From Hortaea werneckii (lineage: Eukaryota > Ascomycota > Dothideomycetes > Mycosphaerellales > Teratosphaeriaceae): a stretch of DNA of 64,000 nucleotides. Location: assembly GCA_037044905.1 (NCBI GenBank), contig JBAOKB010000178.1:1-64000 (forward strand). The letters run 5' to 3'. This document shows positions 52,205-61,756 of the stretch, one piece after another. Position 1 is the first letter of the stretch; every line of letters starts with the position of its first letter. Both the position numbers and the translations under genes were made by a program. A model generated the notes under the pieces. It was given only the letters and a program-made list of their open reading frames with translations. It was not told where the DNA came from and ran no database searches.

Positions 52205-53599
52205 ATTAGATCCTCTATCTAGCATCTATATTTCCTTAGTATTAACGGTTACTTTATAGCTTATAACTATTTTAGGTACAATTCTAATAGTGTTTACCTA
52301 CTTAATAGGCTTAGAGTTATAGGAATCTTAGGGCTTAGTAGTATTATTACTTTACTAATATGTCTTCTTATAGTAGTCCGTTAGTATTTAAATTACTACT
52401 AGGTCTCTATATTTAGCGTTTCTTCTTATAAGGTAGACCTTATACTTTAGCTAATTCTTATAGTACTTGTATTTCTAATACTAAGCTATAGTTATATTTA
52501 TAATACTTAGATAGCTTTAGTAGTTAGCTATAGGGTAGTTACGGATACTACTATAAATATTAGACCTAGTAGTACCTATAAGCTAGGTATAAATAGACCC
52601 TTTCTTCTACTTTAAAGTAGGATTTAAGGGATTTAGCTAGTCTAATTCTATCTAGCTAGTAAAGAGTATATTAATTTATAGCTTCTTCGAGAGTCCTCTA
52701 GGTTTTTTATAGTAAAATTACTATAGGTCTATAATTACCTTATTAAGCCTAGTAGTATATACTATAATTAAATATCCTTATATAACGTCGATTTTGTCTT
52801 CTACTATATAGTAGAACTAGTACTAGATATTACTAAGTACTAAATAGTTTATAGCTATTATTCGAGAATATAGATATATTTAGCAATTAAGGTACTACTT
52901 AAAGTCTTTAGACTTTAGACCCTTTATAAGCTTTTTAAGCATATTATTTAGTTTTAAGATTATAATCTCTCTACTAAGGCTTAATAGTTACTAGATAATT
53001 TTAATTATGCCTAAAAGACTATTAGAAGCTTTAATAATTTGCTATTAGTATATTAGAGGTATAATTCTACTAATATAGTCTATAAAAGCTCTACAATTAT
53101 AGTTAAACTCTTTATACTCTTATAATTAGAGCTTATATTAATTAATTATAACTATATATATAAGCTTTTATCTTTTATATTATTTCTAATTACTATTACT
53201 TATATTTAGGGCTAGAGGTACTAGTTCTAGTTATAAGGTTAGTAGTATTAGCTCTCTTACTAACGAGTTTTATAAATCGATATCTATACTCTTTCTATTT
53301 TAAGGAGTAAGTATTAATAGTTCTTTAAAGTTACTATTAATATACTACTAGATATTAAGGCTCTTAGCCTTAATCTAGATCTAAATAGCTTAATTATAAT
53401 ATCTTATATAATTAATTAAGAACACTTCCTTTAACTACTAGAAGGCTACTTAAGTAGGTAGTTAATAATAGGTTAATACTATATTTATAAGATTTTAACT
53501 AGGATTTTAATACTTTCTAGCTATATTACTCGATTTTACCTAAACTATTAATTTAATAATAGTAGTAGTAGTTTATTAATACAAATCCAAGCTTATAAC

Positions 53600-53765
53600 T
53601 AATAGTCCTTATAGATACGAGGTAGATAGAATAGGAAAAGTATATTATTTTCTACTATGTACAGTAGCTTAGTTAATATATAGCTGTAAACAACCCCTTA
53701 CTTAATATCCTCGGCTATTAGCCCCAAAAACCTCGGTAGTATCCACCTAAAACTAATGATCCACA
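53600..53765 (-). repeat. LTR, right copy (5' LTR with respect to element transcription)
   Basis: This is the better preserved LTR copy, ending GATCCACA immediately before the GTTTC target duplication. It retains C and G at most sites where the left copy has T or A, so RIP damage differs between the two LTRs. Confidence 0.92.
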
Positions 53766-53770
53766 GTTTC

Positions 53771-55157
53771 CGAGCCGTGCCAATACATCGTCTTATTCGC
53801 TCTGTCGACACTTGATCTCCACTTCCACTGGCGCACGCGGCATTTCGCGTCGACTTACGAAGAGCTTACTGCCATACTTGCCATACCCTATTCCGACGAC
53901 ATCTGCTACCGCGAAGACAATGAAAGCCTCTGTTATGCGCCCATTACGGTGAGCCTACAAGCATCTACTGACCCTTCCTGTCATCTCTAGCGACTTCGGT
54001 CTTGTCCGCTCATTGAACCTTTCGCGCCGACTTGACCGCTCGTGGCTTCGGCTCAATGATGACGTCCAAGGCGAAGTATGGACGATGCCCCGGGGAGAAT
54101 ACATGAAAGGCGGCGAAGCACAAGGTCGATGCAAGCTTGGAGCCAAGGAGAGAGCTAGGCACTAGACGCCAGAGGGAGGTCTGGTCTTTGTGCGTAAGGA
54201 GAGGATTGATGGCGTTGGCATATGGAGTCTGTCAGCTTAGCAATGCAGCGCATGTTTGGTTTCGATTGCTACTTGTATGCTTTCTGTCTGAGTCCCCGAA
54301 ATCCGAATGTTCTCCGCGCGCATCCGCTTGATTGTTTGATGGGGACGAGGAGTCGCTGGAATTGGCATGCTTCCCGCTCGTAAAGCCGAATCTTCAGTGT
54401 ACGATGGCGGAGTACATTGCCATGAGAAATATCCACGTGACGAAGCACATGACCGTGGATCTGACAAGATGTCTAGACCATGCCTGCAAGATCTTCATTG
54501 CGTCTCCGGAGAGAAAGAAAATACATCGCGGACACGGAGGCTCCTCCATGGTCCTGTCGCCCTTTCACCGTACCAGGGATCATTGACACCAATGCTAAAG
54601 CTGCCAAAGATTGCCAGCAAGTGGCAACTTCGACTCATCCTACAATACAGGCACTAGGGAACTGGATGATGACATTGTCATGTGGCAGAGCTGCTGCCTT
54701 CCATGAGATTCAGGGTCCAGGGATGACGCTCGCCATTGCCTCGAGCTTTCGTCGAGCTTGCGTGGGCTTGCGCTTTGCACCTTCCTCCTCTTACGTTCGT
54801 CCGTGCGTAGCGGCAGCAGATAGGTGTTCAGAACTTCCGCTTTCCTTTCTTTCCTCTTCTCTCTTCAGCCACCGATTCACGATGATGGTTCTGTTTTCGG
54901 CCAGTCATGATGATTCTCTCTTCAGCCACACCCAAGAACAGTAAGTTGCCCCCTACCCCTACGTGACCAGGAAACGGACCTTGCAGACGCGAGAGCAAGC
55001 AATTGCTTGAGCTACCATTGATGAACGCCGCTCCATCGCATGTGGATGGATGGCTTACTCAAGGCGCTCTCGCGAAGCTTCGCTCTGCTCTGCGACCGAA
55101 TCCTCTCCCATGAGCCCTCACTCGCTTTACAGAACCTTCGCTAACTTATTTCTAGAA
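53771..55157. other. Intergenic, no gene recognised
   Basis: Normal base composition returns after the retrotransposon. Frames at 54137-54944 overlap one another and carry no motif. An ATG followed by a donor-like AACA|GTAAGT occurs at about 54908-54945, resembling the first exon of the zinc-knuckle gene, but no matching acceptor or downstream exon was identified. Confidence 0.45.
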
Positions 55158-56489
55158 ATGGCAACCATCAACAGTAAGTTCCATGTCCCCCACTACGCGT
55201 CTCCAGCAACCGCGGTCGCGATCATGCGTGCGTCCAGCAACCGCTCGCTCTGGCTCGCTCGATCAACTATCGCCCCTCATGGCTCGCACCAGCTCTCGAC
55301 GTTCACGCTCTGGTCGACGGCCTCATGGAGCATGTGATTTCACGTGTCAGCGCAGCGGCTAACAAGTATATAGATTTCATCATCAAGGGCGGTGGCTCCG
55401 TCTTCCCTTCGGGGTACGGCGGCGGCGGCGGAGGTGGCGTAAGTACATTCCCTCCCTCTTTTCTTTCTCACGACTCTGGCCTACGGAATGGACTCCCTCG
55501 ACCCGAACTGGTGATGCGCTTCACGAAATCTCTCGTCGCTCTGCACAGCTCCGGACGACACAATGCTGTGTACATCGACCGACATTCACTTCCTTCGCCG
55601 CCTTGTCTCGCCTGCTCTGCATGGCACTCTGTCGCTCTGTCGGCTGCCATGCTTTGCCGCCTTATCTCCCCTGCTCTGCACGGCACTCCGTCGCTCTGTC
55701 GGGTACTACAGCAGCTCTGGGCACCCTGGATGCATCGCTGGCCTCGTTCGACATCACATTCCTGAGGCCATGCTCAGCCGAGTTCTTGTCGGCTCTTTTC
55801 TTGGACCCAGCACCATTCACATGTCGAGACGCACATGCTAACACGTGATTTCACAGGACCCGCCGAAGAAGAAGCAGAAGACGCAGAAGCGGCCCAAGGG
55901 GCCGCGATGCAACCGCTGCAAGGTAATTGCATGTGACTGTCTCGTGCTATTTCATGGAGGCTAACATTACATATAGGCCTTCGGGCACATTGCGCGCTTC
56001 TGCCCGGTAAGCATATCTTCTCGTTCAAGTCCTTTCTGCCCAACTTTGCATCCCACATTCTGCCCGACCTTGGACCCACGGAAGCTCCTCATGTGTCCGC
56101 CGTCCGGTCGTCGAATTTGTAGTCTTCGCATCATCGACTTTGCTGCGCCGTCATACACACTTCATCGGCTTCCCGCATACACACCTCATCGGCTTTCCGC
56201 ATTCATTCGGCTTCCGCATACACACTTCGTCGGCTTTCTCTGCTTTTGACAAAGCGCTTCGCTAATACAGAGTCAGGCTGCACTTCGCCCCCCACCCACG
56301 CCACAAGAAGTTGCGTTCCCCCCGCCAATGGGAGTTGCACCCGTCCGCCACCAGGAGTTGCGCCCAAGGTAATCATGCTGTACTTGTCCCATGTGTTGTA
56401 ATGGTACCTAGGTATTAATGCATGTGTATAGGCGCTTCATCTTCGCCGGAAAGCAGCTGGAGGACAGAGAGCTTTTTGTATTGTTTTGA
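55158..56489 (+). CDS. Small CCHC zinc-knuckle protein with ubiquitin-derived last exon (predicted chimera)
   Basis: A six-exon model (55158..55173, 55293..55438, 55857..55922, 55977..56006, 56271..56368, 56432..56489) keeps one frame throughout and encodes 137 residues. It begins MATINTLDVHALVDGLMEHV. An N-terminal amphipathic region leads to a Gly-rich linker, then a basic segment (PPKKKQKTQKRPKGP). The CCHC knuckle CNRCKAFGHIARFC (CX2CX4HX4C) is split by the intron between exons 3 and 4. A Pro-rich stretch follows. The last exon reads RRFIFAGKQLEDRELFVLF, whose first part is the RLIFAGKQLEDGR segment of ubiquitin. If the last intron is retained the protein stops after exon 5 (TAA at 56370). 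CCHC knuckles usually bind single-stranded nucleic acid. Function unknown; it may be a gag-like or domesticated sequence. Introns 2 and 4 contain tandem repeats. Confidence 0.6.
55597..55714. repeat. 59-bp tandem duplication in intron 2 of the zinc-knuckle gene
   Basis: GCCGCCTT(G/A)TCTC begins at 55597 and 55656, and both copies share CTGCTCTGCA(T/C)GGCACTC. Divergence is low to moderate. Confidence 0.75.
56147..56245. repeat. Irregular tandem repeat in intron 4 of the zinc-knuckle gene
   Basis: Units of about 24 bp of the form CATACACACTTCATCGGCTT recur three times in full and once shortened, ending shortly before the branch region (GCTAATACAG). Confidence 0.75.
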
Positions 56490-56511
56490 ATGATAAAATT
56501 TCTTGATTTCA

Positions 56512-56590
56512 GTTAGCTTTTTTACTCTCTACGCTACTGTATTACACTTTCCAATAGCAATACATTTTCCATAGCAATGAGACGCATTCG
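56512..56590 (+). repeat. Dispersed repeat, copy A
   Basis: A segment of about 79 bp (GTTAGCTTTTT..CTCT.TACGCTACT...ATAGCAATGAGACGC) follows the ubiquitin-like exon of the zinc-knuckle gene. It is shared with copies at 57372 and 61055 in the same orientation. Confidence 0.85.
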
Positions 56591-57284
56591 GTTTCCGCGA
56601 CTCTTGGACGTGTGTCCAGGGTTGGACTCTGAAGCTACACAATGGGAAAGATAGGCCTACTTCGCAGGTAGCTACCATTGAGCTGGACAAGATTAGCAGA
56701 TACGATGTACAAATCCAATGGCGATGGTTTAAACATAGCATGAACCCTGTTCATCTCGAACTTGTGATTTAGGCACGGTGCCCAGTTGTGCATCTATGAA
56801 GATGAGCAGAGTCTACAAGGTTGCATAACGTCCCAGTCTATTGCAGCGTTGGCACAATTAGGATGAATGGAAGCGCTCTGGAAATTTGTGTTTTCTCAAC
56901 GAGCTCTCGCTGCTCTTCGTTCGACAGCTTTTACGTTGTGCATTCGCATTTTGCGAGTTCGAAATGGTAGTTCATCACGATAATGGATGCAGCACAGGTC
57001 TACTGGAGTCGTAGTTGCGACTTACCAAACCCCGGGTTGGCACACAAGAACGCGGCGCTGGCCTGCATACACCCCAGACTTAAGGTTGGCTAGGGTCACT
57101 AACCTTGTCTCTGAACGCTGCAAAGCGGCCAAGTCACCTTCTCGCGAACGTACGAAGTGGTTTGGAATGAAAAGTATGCAGCATTTTTAACAATGTCTTT
57201 CTATCGCTCAAAGTTATATCCTCGACATTCTCCCAGGTCCCCGAATCCTTCACGCTCGCCCTCCTCATCATTGAAATTAGTTCA
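56591..57284. other. Intergenic, no gene recognised
   Basis: About 0.7 kb between repeat copy A and the second ubiquitin fragment. Short frames only; no motif or RNA gene was identified. Confidence 0.45.
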
Positions 57285-57449
57285 TGGAAGTTAATATTCG
57301 CCGGCAAGCAACTTGAGGACGGGAGACCAGGGAGCTTTTGTGTTTTTCAGAAGGAGATGGATATTGATCTCCGTCAGCTTTTTCGCTCTGTACGCTACTA
57401 TATTGCACCTTCAGATAGCAATACTGTCCCATAACAATGAGACGCGTTC
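57285..57449 (+). repeat. Ubiquitin gene remnant plus dispersed repeat, copy B
   Basis: Positions 57290-57335 resemble codons for LIFAGKQLEDGR of ubiquitin (TTAATATTCGCCGGCAAGC...). They are followed by about 35 bp of lesser similarity to copy A and then the shared 79-bp tail (57372-57449). There is no full ubiquitin frame, so this is a pseudogene fragment. Confidence 0.75.
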
Positions 57450-57887
57450 AACTCTTGCTCAATCTTTTCTATTCCTTTCTTCGTGTGTTTGAAGTGAATG
57501 CTCGTCGTGCACGTGCTAGCGCGAAAGAAAGTTTGGTTTCGGTTACGGCGGGGAGACTCCGGCTACGTCGCCGTGTTTACAGGAGACCTATCGACACGAA
57601 CAAGCATTACATTCTACTGCCTCACTCCCTCACCTTTCCGTATACTTTGGCGCTGGTTGCAATTCTCATTCGCTCCGGCTGGCTTGAGGGGACCCGATCA
57701 CTGTCGCTTCGGAAGGGAAACTATCAGCAAACACACAACCCCCCCGAAGTGACCAAACCCAACACGGCAGCCCGAGATAGACATCCAAGCCTGCCTGCAC
57801 CTCGATATTGGCGACACCGAGCGGGCTCTCACCACATAGACAGCGGCGCCTCAGGCGCATATCCCACGTAGCCCCGCAACCGCCAAC

Positions 57888-60815
57888 ATGGCCGACTCCA
57901 ACAGCATCAAGGTCGTCGCCCGCTTTCGGCCTCAGAACAAGATCGAAGTCGGTGCCGGCAGCGAGCAAATCGTCGAATTCACGAACCCCGAATCCTGCAC
58001 AGTCGCCTCGAGAGAAGCCAACGGCAACTTCACCTTCGACCGCGTCTTCCCCACCAACACCGCCCAGCACGATGTCTTCGACTACTCCATCCGCAGCACC
58101 GTCGACGATGTCCTGGCCGGTTACAACGGGACCGTCTTCGCCTACGGGCAGACTGGCTCCGGAAAGACGTACACCATGATGGGCGCCGACATCGAGGACG
58201 ACAACAGCAAGGGTATCATTCCGCGCATCGTCGAGCAGATCTTTGACTCTATCATGCGCAGTGATGGGTCCATTGAATTTACCGTCAAAGTGAGCTATAT
58301 GGAAATCTACATGGAAAAGATCCGGGATCTGCTGGTGCCCACGAATGACAACCTGCCGGTGCATGAGGATAAGCAGAGGGGCGTATACGTGAAAGGACTG
58401 AATGAGTTCTATGTAGGGTCTGTGGGAGAGGTATATCAGGTGCTAGAGCGCGGTGGGCAATCGAGAGCGGTAGCCTCAACGCAGATGAACCAGGAGTCCT
58501 CAAGATCGCATTCGATTTTCGTGATTGAAGTCACGCAGAAGAATGTGGAGTCTGGCTCTGCTCGCTCTGGGCGTCTCTTTTTGGTGGATTTGGCTGGTTC
58601 CGAAAAGGTTGGGAAGACAGGAGCTTCTGGCCAAACGCTGGAAGAGGCGAAGAAAATCAACAAATCGCTCTCGGCACTCGGAATGGTCATAAATGCCCTC
58701 TCAGATGGCAGGAGCTCGCACATTCCTTATCGAGATTCGAAGCTCACGCGTATCCTGCAAGAGTCGCTAGGAGGAAATTCTAGGACCACTCTTATCATCA
58801 ACTGTTCGCCTTCCAGCTACAACGATGCCGAAACCATGTCAACGCTGCGTTTCGGTGAGCGTGCCAAGACCATCAAGCAGAAGGCCAAGGTCAACGAGGA
58901 GCTGTCACCTGCTCAGCTCAAGAGTATGCTCAAGAAGGCGCAAAGCCAAGTCACTTCGTTCGAAAATTACATCCAATCACTCGAATCAGAAGTTGGAAAC
59001 TGGCGTAAGGGTGAGCAAGTACCGAAGGACCAATGGACACCAGCGATGAAGGACGTCGGCCGCCAACTAGCGCAGCATCAGCAACAGCAGCCGCGCCCTG
59101 CAACGCCAAGCCGATTGAAGTCGGGCCAGGAGACGCCAGGCACACCTCGTCCGGACAGTAGGTTAGATATGGAGCGGGCTGGCACACCCAGTCTTCCTAT
59201 GGACAAGGATGAGAAGGAAGAGTTTTTGAAGCGCGAGAACGAGCTTCAAGACCAGCTTGCCGAGAAGGAGTCCGCTCTATCTGCCTCCGAGCAGGCACTT
59301 GAGCAAACACGAAACGAGCTGAAAGAACTACGCACCTCATCCCTGGACACTACGCGCTCGAACGAGAAGCTCCTCGCCGAGACCGAAACTCTACGGATGC
59401 AAGTCGAGAAGATCTCTTTCGAAACGAAAGAGGCGGCTATCACGATGGATTCGCTGCGGGAAGCAAACGGAGAGCTGACAACGGAGCTTGATGATGTCAA
59501 GCACCAGCTTCTGGATGCTAAGATGAGCGCCAAGGAGTCTTCTGCGCAGCTTGATGAGAAGGAGAGACTCAAGCGGGAACGCATGGCGGAGATGATGGCT
59601 GGCTTTGACTTGGGCGATGGCATGATGAGCAAGGGCGAGATGCACGTACGAGAAATGGTGCAACAAGTGGATTCACTCCTCGAGATCGCAGGAAGGGGAG
59701 AAGCAGTGGCAGGTGGTGAGCTGCACGCGCTCAAGGAGAGATTATTGGAGACTCAAAGTATCGTGCGACAAGCGGAACTGAATCAAGGAGCTGACGGCCA
59801 TGCCGACGCTGCTGACACGGCAATGCTCGAAGCGAAACTTGCCCAGGCCCAGCGCGACTATCAAGACGTCCTGGAGCGCAATCTAAGCGAGGAGGACGTC
59901 GAGAGCGTCAAACGTTCCCTCTACGACTCCCTTGCCCAACATCAAGAGAAGCAACCAGATGGATCCGACCTCGGCTCCGCACTCGCAAGACAACAAGAGG
60001 AAAATTCCAAGCTCCGCTCCGAACTTGAGGCCCTCAGGCGCAATGCCAACGGCAACGGGAGCAACACCGCCGCCTCCGCAACCGGCCTCTCCAAACAACT
60101 CACCGACTTTGACACGATCAAGAAATCCCTCATGCGCGACCTGCAGAACCGCTGCGAGCGTGTCGTCGAACTCGAAATCTCCCTCGACTCCACCCGCGAA
60201 CAGTACAACTCCATCCTCCGGAGCAGCAACTCCAAGCAGCAGCAGAAGAAGCTGGCGTTCCTGGAGCGGAATCTCGAACAGCTGACGCTGGTGCAGCGGC
60301 AGCTCGTCGAGCAAAACGCCCAGCTCAAGAAGGAAGTGGCGATCGCAGAGCGCAAGTTGGTTGCGAGAGGGGAGAGGATAAGAGGGCTTGAGGGGCTGGT
60401 GGCTGAGAGTCAGGAGAAGTTGATGGTTGCTAACCACAAGTATGTTTCCCTTGCCTCTATATTCCCTTCTGGGGTCTTCCCCAAAGACACAATCCGGCTA
60501 ACTTTGTTCTCTTTTCCCAACAGATTCGAATCACAGTTAATAGCAGTACGTGAGAGGTTAGAAGCCGCCAAGTCAGGCTCTACTCGCGGCCTCGCAGGCT
60601 CCGGCGGCCCAAACGCCAACAGCGGTGGGTCATTCATCGCCAACAATCCGTTCACTAGGATCGCGAAACCCCTCCGCGGAGGAGGCGGTGGTGGGGAAGG
60701 TTTCGCGGGTCTGCAGGGCCATGCGCAACAGGCACAGGCGGAGGGCGGTGGGAGCAGCAGTAGTAGTGGTGGTGGGAAGAGAGCCAGTTGGTTCTTTAAC
60801 GGACAGAGGTCTTAA
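57888..60815 (+). CDS. Conventional kinesin heavy chain (kinesin-1)
   Basis: Two exons (57888..60439 and 60524..60815) encode 947 residues, close to other fungal kinesin-1 chains. The motor domain (residues 1 to about 330) has VVARFRPQN, the P-loop GQTGSGKT (87-94), switch I SSRSH (204-208) and switch II DLAGSE (234-239), then HIPYRDSKLTRILQ. The neck (KAKVNEELSPAQLKSMLKKAQ) leads into long heptad-rich coiled coils (about 420-870) that dimerise the molecule. QLTLVQRQLVEQNAQLKKE and AERKLVARGERIRGLE correspond to the conserved fungal tail/cargo and autoinhibitory region. The C-terminus is Gly/Ser-rich (NNPFTRIAKPLRGGGGG). It should move vesicles and other cargo to microtubule plus ends at hyphal tips. 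The 84-nt intron (60440..60523) has no in-frame stop, so retention would add 28 residues. Confidence 0.97.
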   Translation: MADSNSIKVVARFRPQNKIEVGAGSEQIVEFTNPESCTVASREANGNFTFDRVFPTNTAQHDVFDYSIRSTVDDVLAGYNGTVFAYGQTGSGKTYTMMGADIEDDNSKGIIPRIVEQIFDSIMRSDGSIEFTVKVSYMEIYMEKIRDLLVPTNDNLPVHEDKQRGVYVKGLNEFYVGSVGEVYQVLERGGQSRAVASTQMNQESSRSHSIFVIEVTQKNVESGSARSGRLFLVDLAGSEKVGKTGASGQTLEEAKKINKSLSALGMVINALSDGRSSHIPYRDSKLTRILQESLGGNSRTTLIINCSPSSYNDAETMSTLRFGERAKTIKQKAKVNEELSPAQLKSMLKKAQSQVTSFENYIQSLESEVGNWRKGEQVPKDQWTPAMKDVGRQLAQHQQQQPRPATPSRLKSGQETPGTPRPDSRLDMERAGTPSLPMDKDEKEEFLKRENELQDQLAEKESALSASEQALEQTRNELKELRTSSLDTTRSNEKLLAETETLRMQVEKISFETKEAAITMDSLREANGELTTELDDVKHQLLDAKMSAKESSAQLDEKERLKRERMAEMMAGFDLGDGMMSKGEMHVREMVQQVDSLLEIAGRGEAVAGGELHALKERLLETQSIVRQAELNQGADGHADAADTAMLEAKLAQAQRDYQDVLERNLSEEDVESVKRSLYDSLAQHQEKQPDGSDLGSALARQQEENSKLRSELEALRRNANGNGSNTAASATGLSKQLTDFDTIKKSLMRDLQNRCERVVELEISLDSTREQYNSILRSSNSKQQQKKLAFLERNLEQLTLVQRQLVEQNAQLKKEVAIAERKLVARGERIRGLEGLVAESQEKLMVANHKYVSLASIFPSGVFPKDTIRLTLFSFPNRFESQLIAVRERLEAAKSGSTRGLAGSGGPNANSGGSFIANNPFTRIAKPLRGGGGGGEGFAGLQGHAQQAQAEGGGSSSSSGGGKRASWFFNGQRS

Positions 60816-61756
60816 GATAGAGCGCCTGGCGCCATCTGGACCCTGACAACTCTTGACTGAAGGCCAGTGCTTCAGCGGAGAGAGAGGGAAAAGGGGTAAG
60901 ATGGCAAGGCTTTGTAGAGTAGAGAATCGATATCCCACACTGTCTTGAAAGTTCGTAATTGATGGTTTCCCTCTGCATTGCCTTGTCTCTCTACAGTCCG
61001 AACTCGATGTAGGAAACCTTCGACTAGCAATACCGCTCTAGACTCATGGATCCCCGTTAGCTTTTTCGCTCTTAGTGCTGCTATACTGGGCCTTCACTTA
61101 GCAATACTGCCTGTATAGCAATGAGATGCGTTCGATACCTCGCACTGTGGCGCTCTCAACGCTTTCTGGAAGAAGACGTAAAAGTACAGCCATTTTTTGG
61201 TGTGTGTTCCAAATATACATACATCAATAGTAGACAGTTTTACATGAATAATGAGTTATGGAGATTCTTTGTAGAAAGGCAGAAATGCGGGTTGATTTTC
61301 TCTAGTCCCGTCTCTTCCTCGGGAGACCTTTGAATCCGCCGGGTGCGATGTGCAATTCTCGGCCTTTCCTTGTATTGCGGATCATTCGCCTCTCGTCCTA
61401 CACATGTTCGGCGACTTGCTTTGATTTCCGCAGATGGATTCCAAGGAGCCGTTAGAGCATGAGGGGATGAGGGCAAAAAGGCGGAGATGGGGCAGAAGGT
61501 AAGGGCTGACGATTGTTACCCTGTGATCTGCCCCTCTCGCTTCTCACTATCCCGCCCTTTGGTCCATGCACAAGGAGAAGATCGGGTTGAATGCCTCAGT
61601 TATCTTTCCCCACCTGAGGCTCCGATTTCATGACAGGTCCTCCACTTCTCCTACACGACATCCTTCTCTTCTGCCTCCCTCTTCTCCTTCCCAATACTAG
61701 AACCACAATCCTACAAAGCCAACAAGTGGACGCAAGACCAAATCCACGTCCTCCTT
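60816..61756. other. Convergent intergenic region with repeat copy C
   Basis: This is the shared 3' flank of kinesin and uS15m. It contains copy C of the dispersed repeat at 61055-61133, without an attached ubiquitin fragment. Other frames are short and unconvincing. Confidence 0.55.
61055..61133 (+). repeat. Dispersed repeat, copy C
   Basis: GTTAGCTTTTTCGCTCTTAGTGCTG... ends TAGCAATGAGATGCGTTCGA; its left limit is shared with copies A and B. The similar AGCAATACCGCT motif at 61026 may be an extra partial unit. Confidence 0.8.

Larger units (their letters stand above)
47001..53765 (-). mobile_element. RIP-degraded Ty1/Copia LTR retrotransposon, full length
   Basis: The 6765-bp element is bounded by 166-bp direct LTRs and a GTTTC target duplication (46996-47000 and 53766-53770). 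It is extremely AT-rich with stops in every frame, as expected of repeat-induced point mutation. On the minus strand residual coding is still recognisable. A retropepsin-like segment lies near 52.2 kb. Beyond the nested solo LTR, a GAG-pre-integrase segment (NVLYV..NLV-like) lies at about 51.6 kb and an integrase core (IDLIEFN, then ELIIFIKSF) at about 51.1-50.9 kb. Protease before integrase fits either superfamily; the pre-integrase and integrase sequences themselves match Copia. A polypurine tract (AAAAGGG on minus, 47169-47175) sits beside the left LTR, confirming right-to-left transcription. It is not functional. Reverse transcriptase was not traced residue by residue. Confidence 0.88.

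Noticed and set aside
47001..53765. AT-rich block as centromere or mitochondrial insertion
   Set aside because: LTRs, a target duplication and Copia remnants explain it as one RIP-mutated retrotransposon.
57285..57340. Intact ubiquitin gene
   Set aside because: Only about twelve ubiquitin codons are recognisable and the flanks do not continue the protein.
57437..57871. 144-codon frame upstream of kinesin
   Set aside because: Basic, motif-free sequence that starts in a dispersed repeat and lies in the kinesin promoter/leader.
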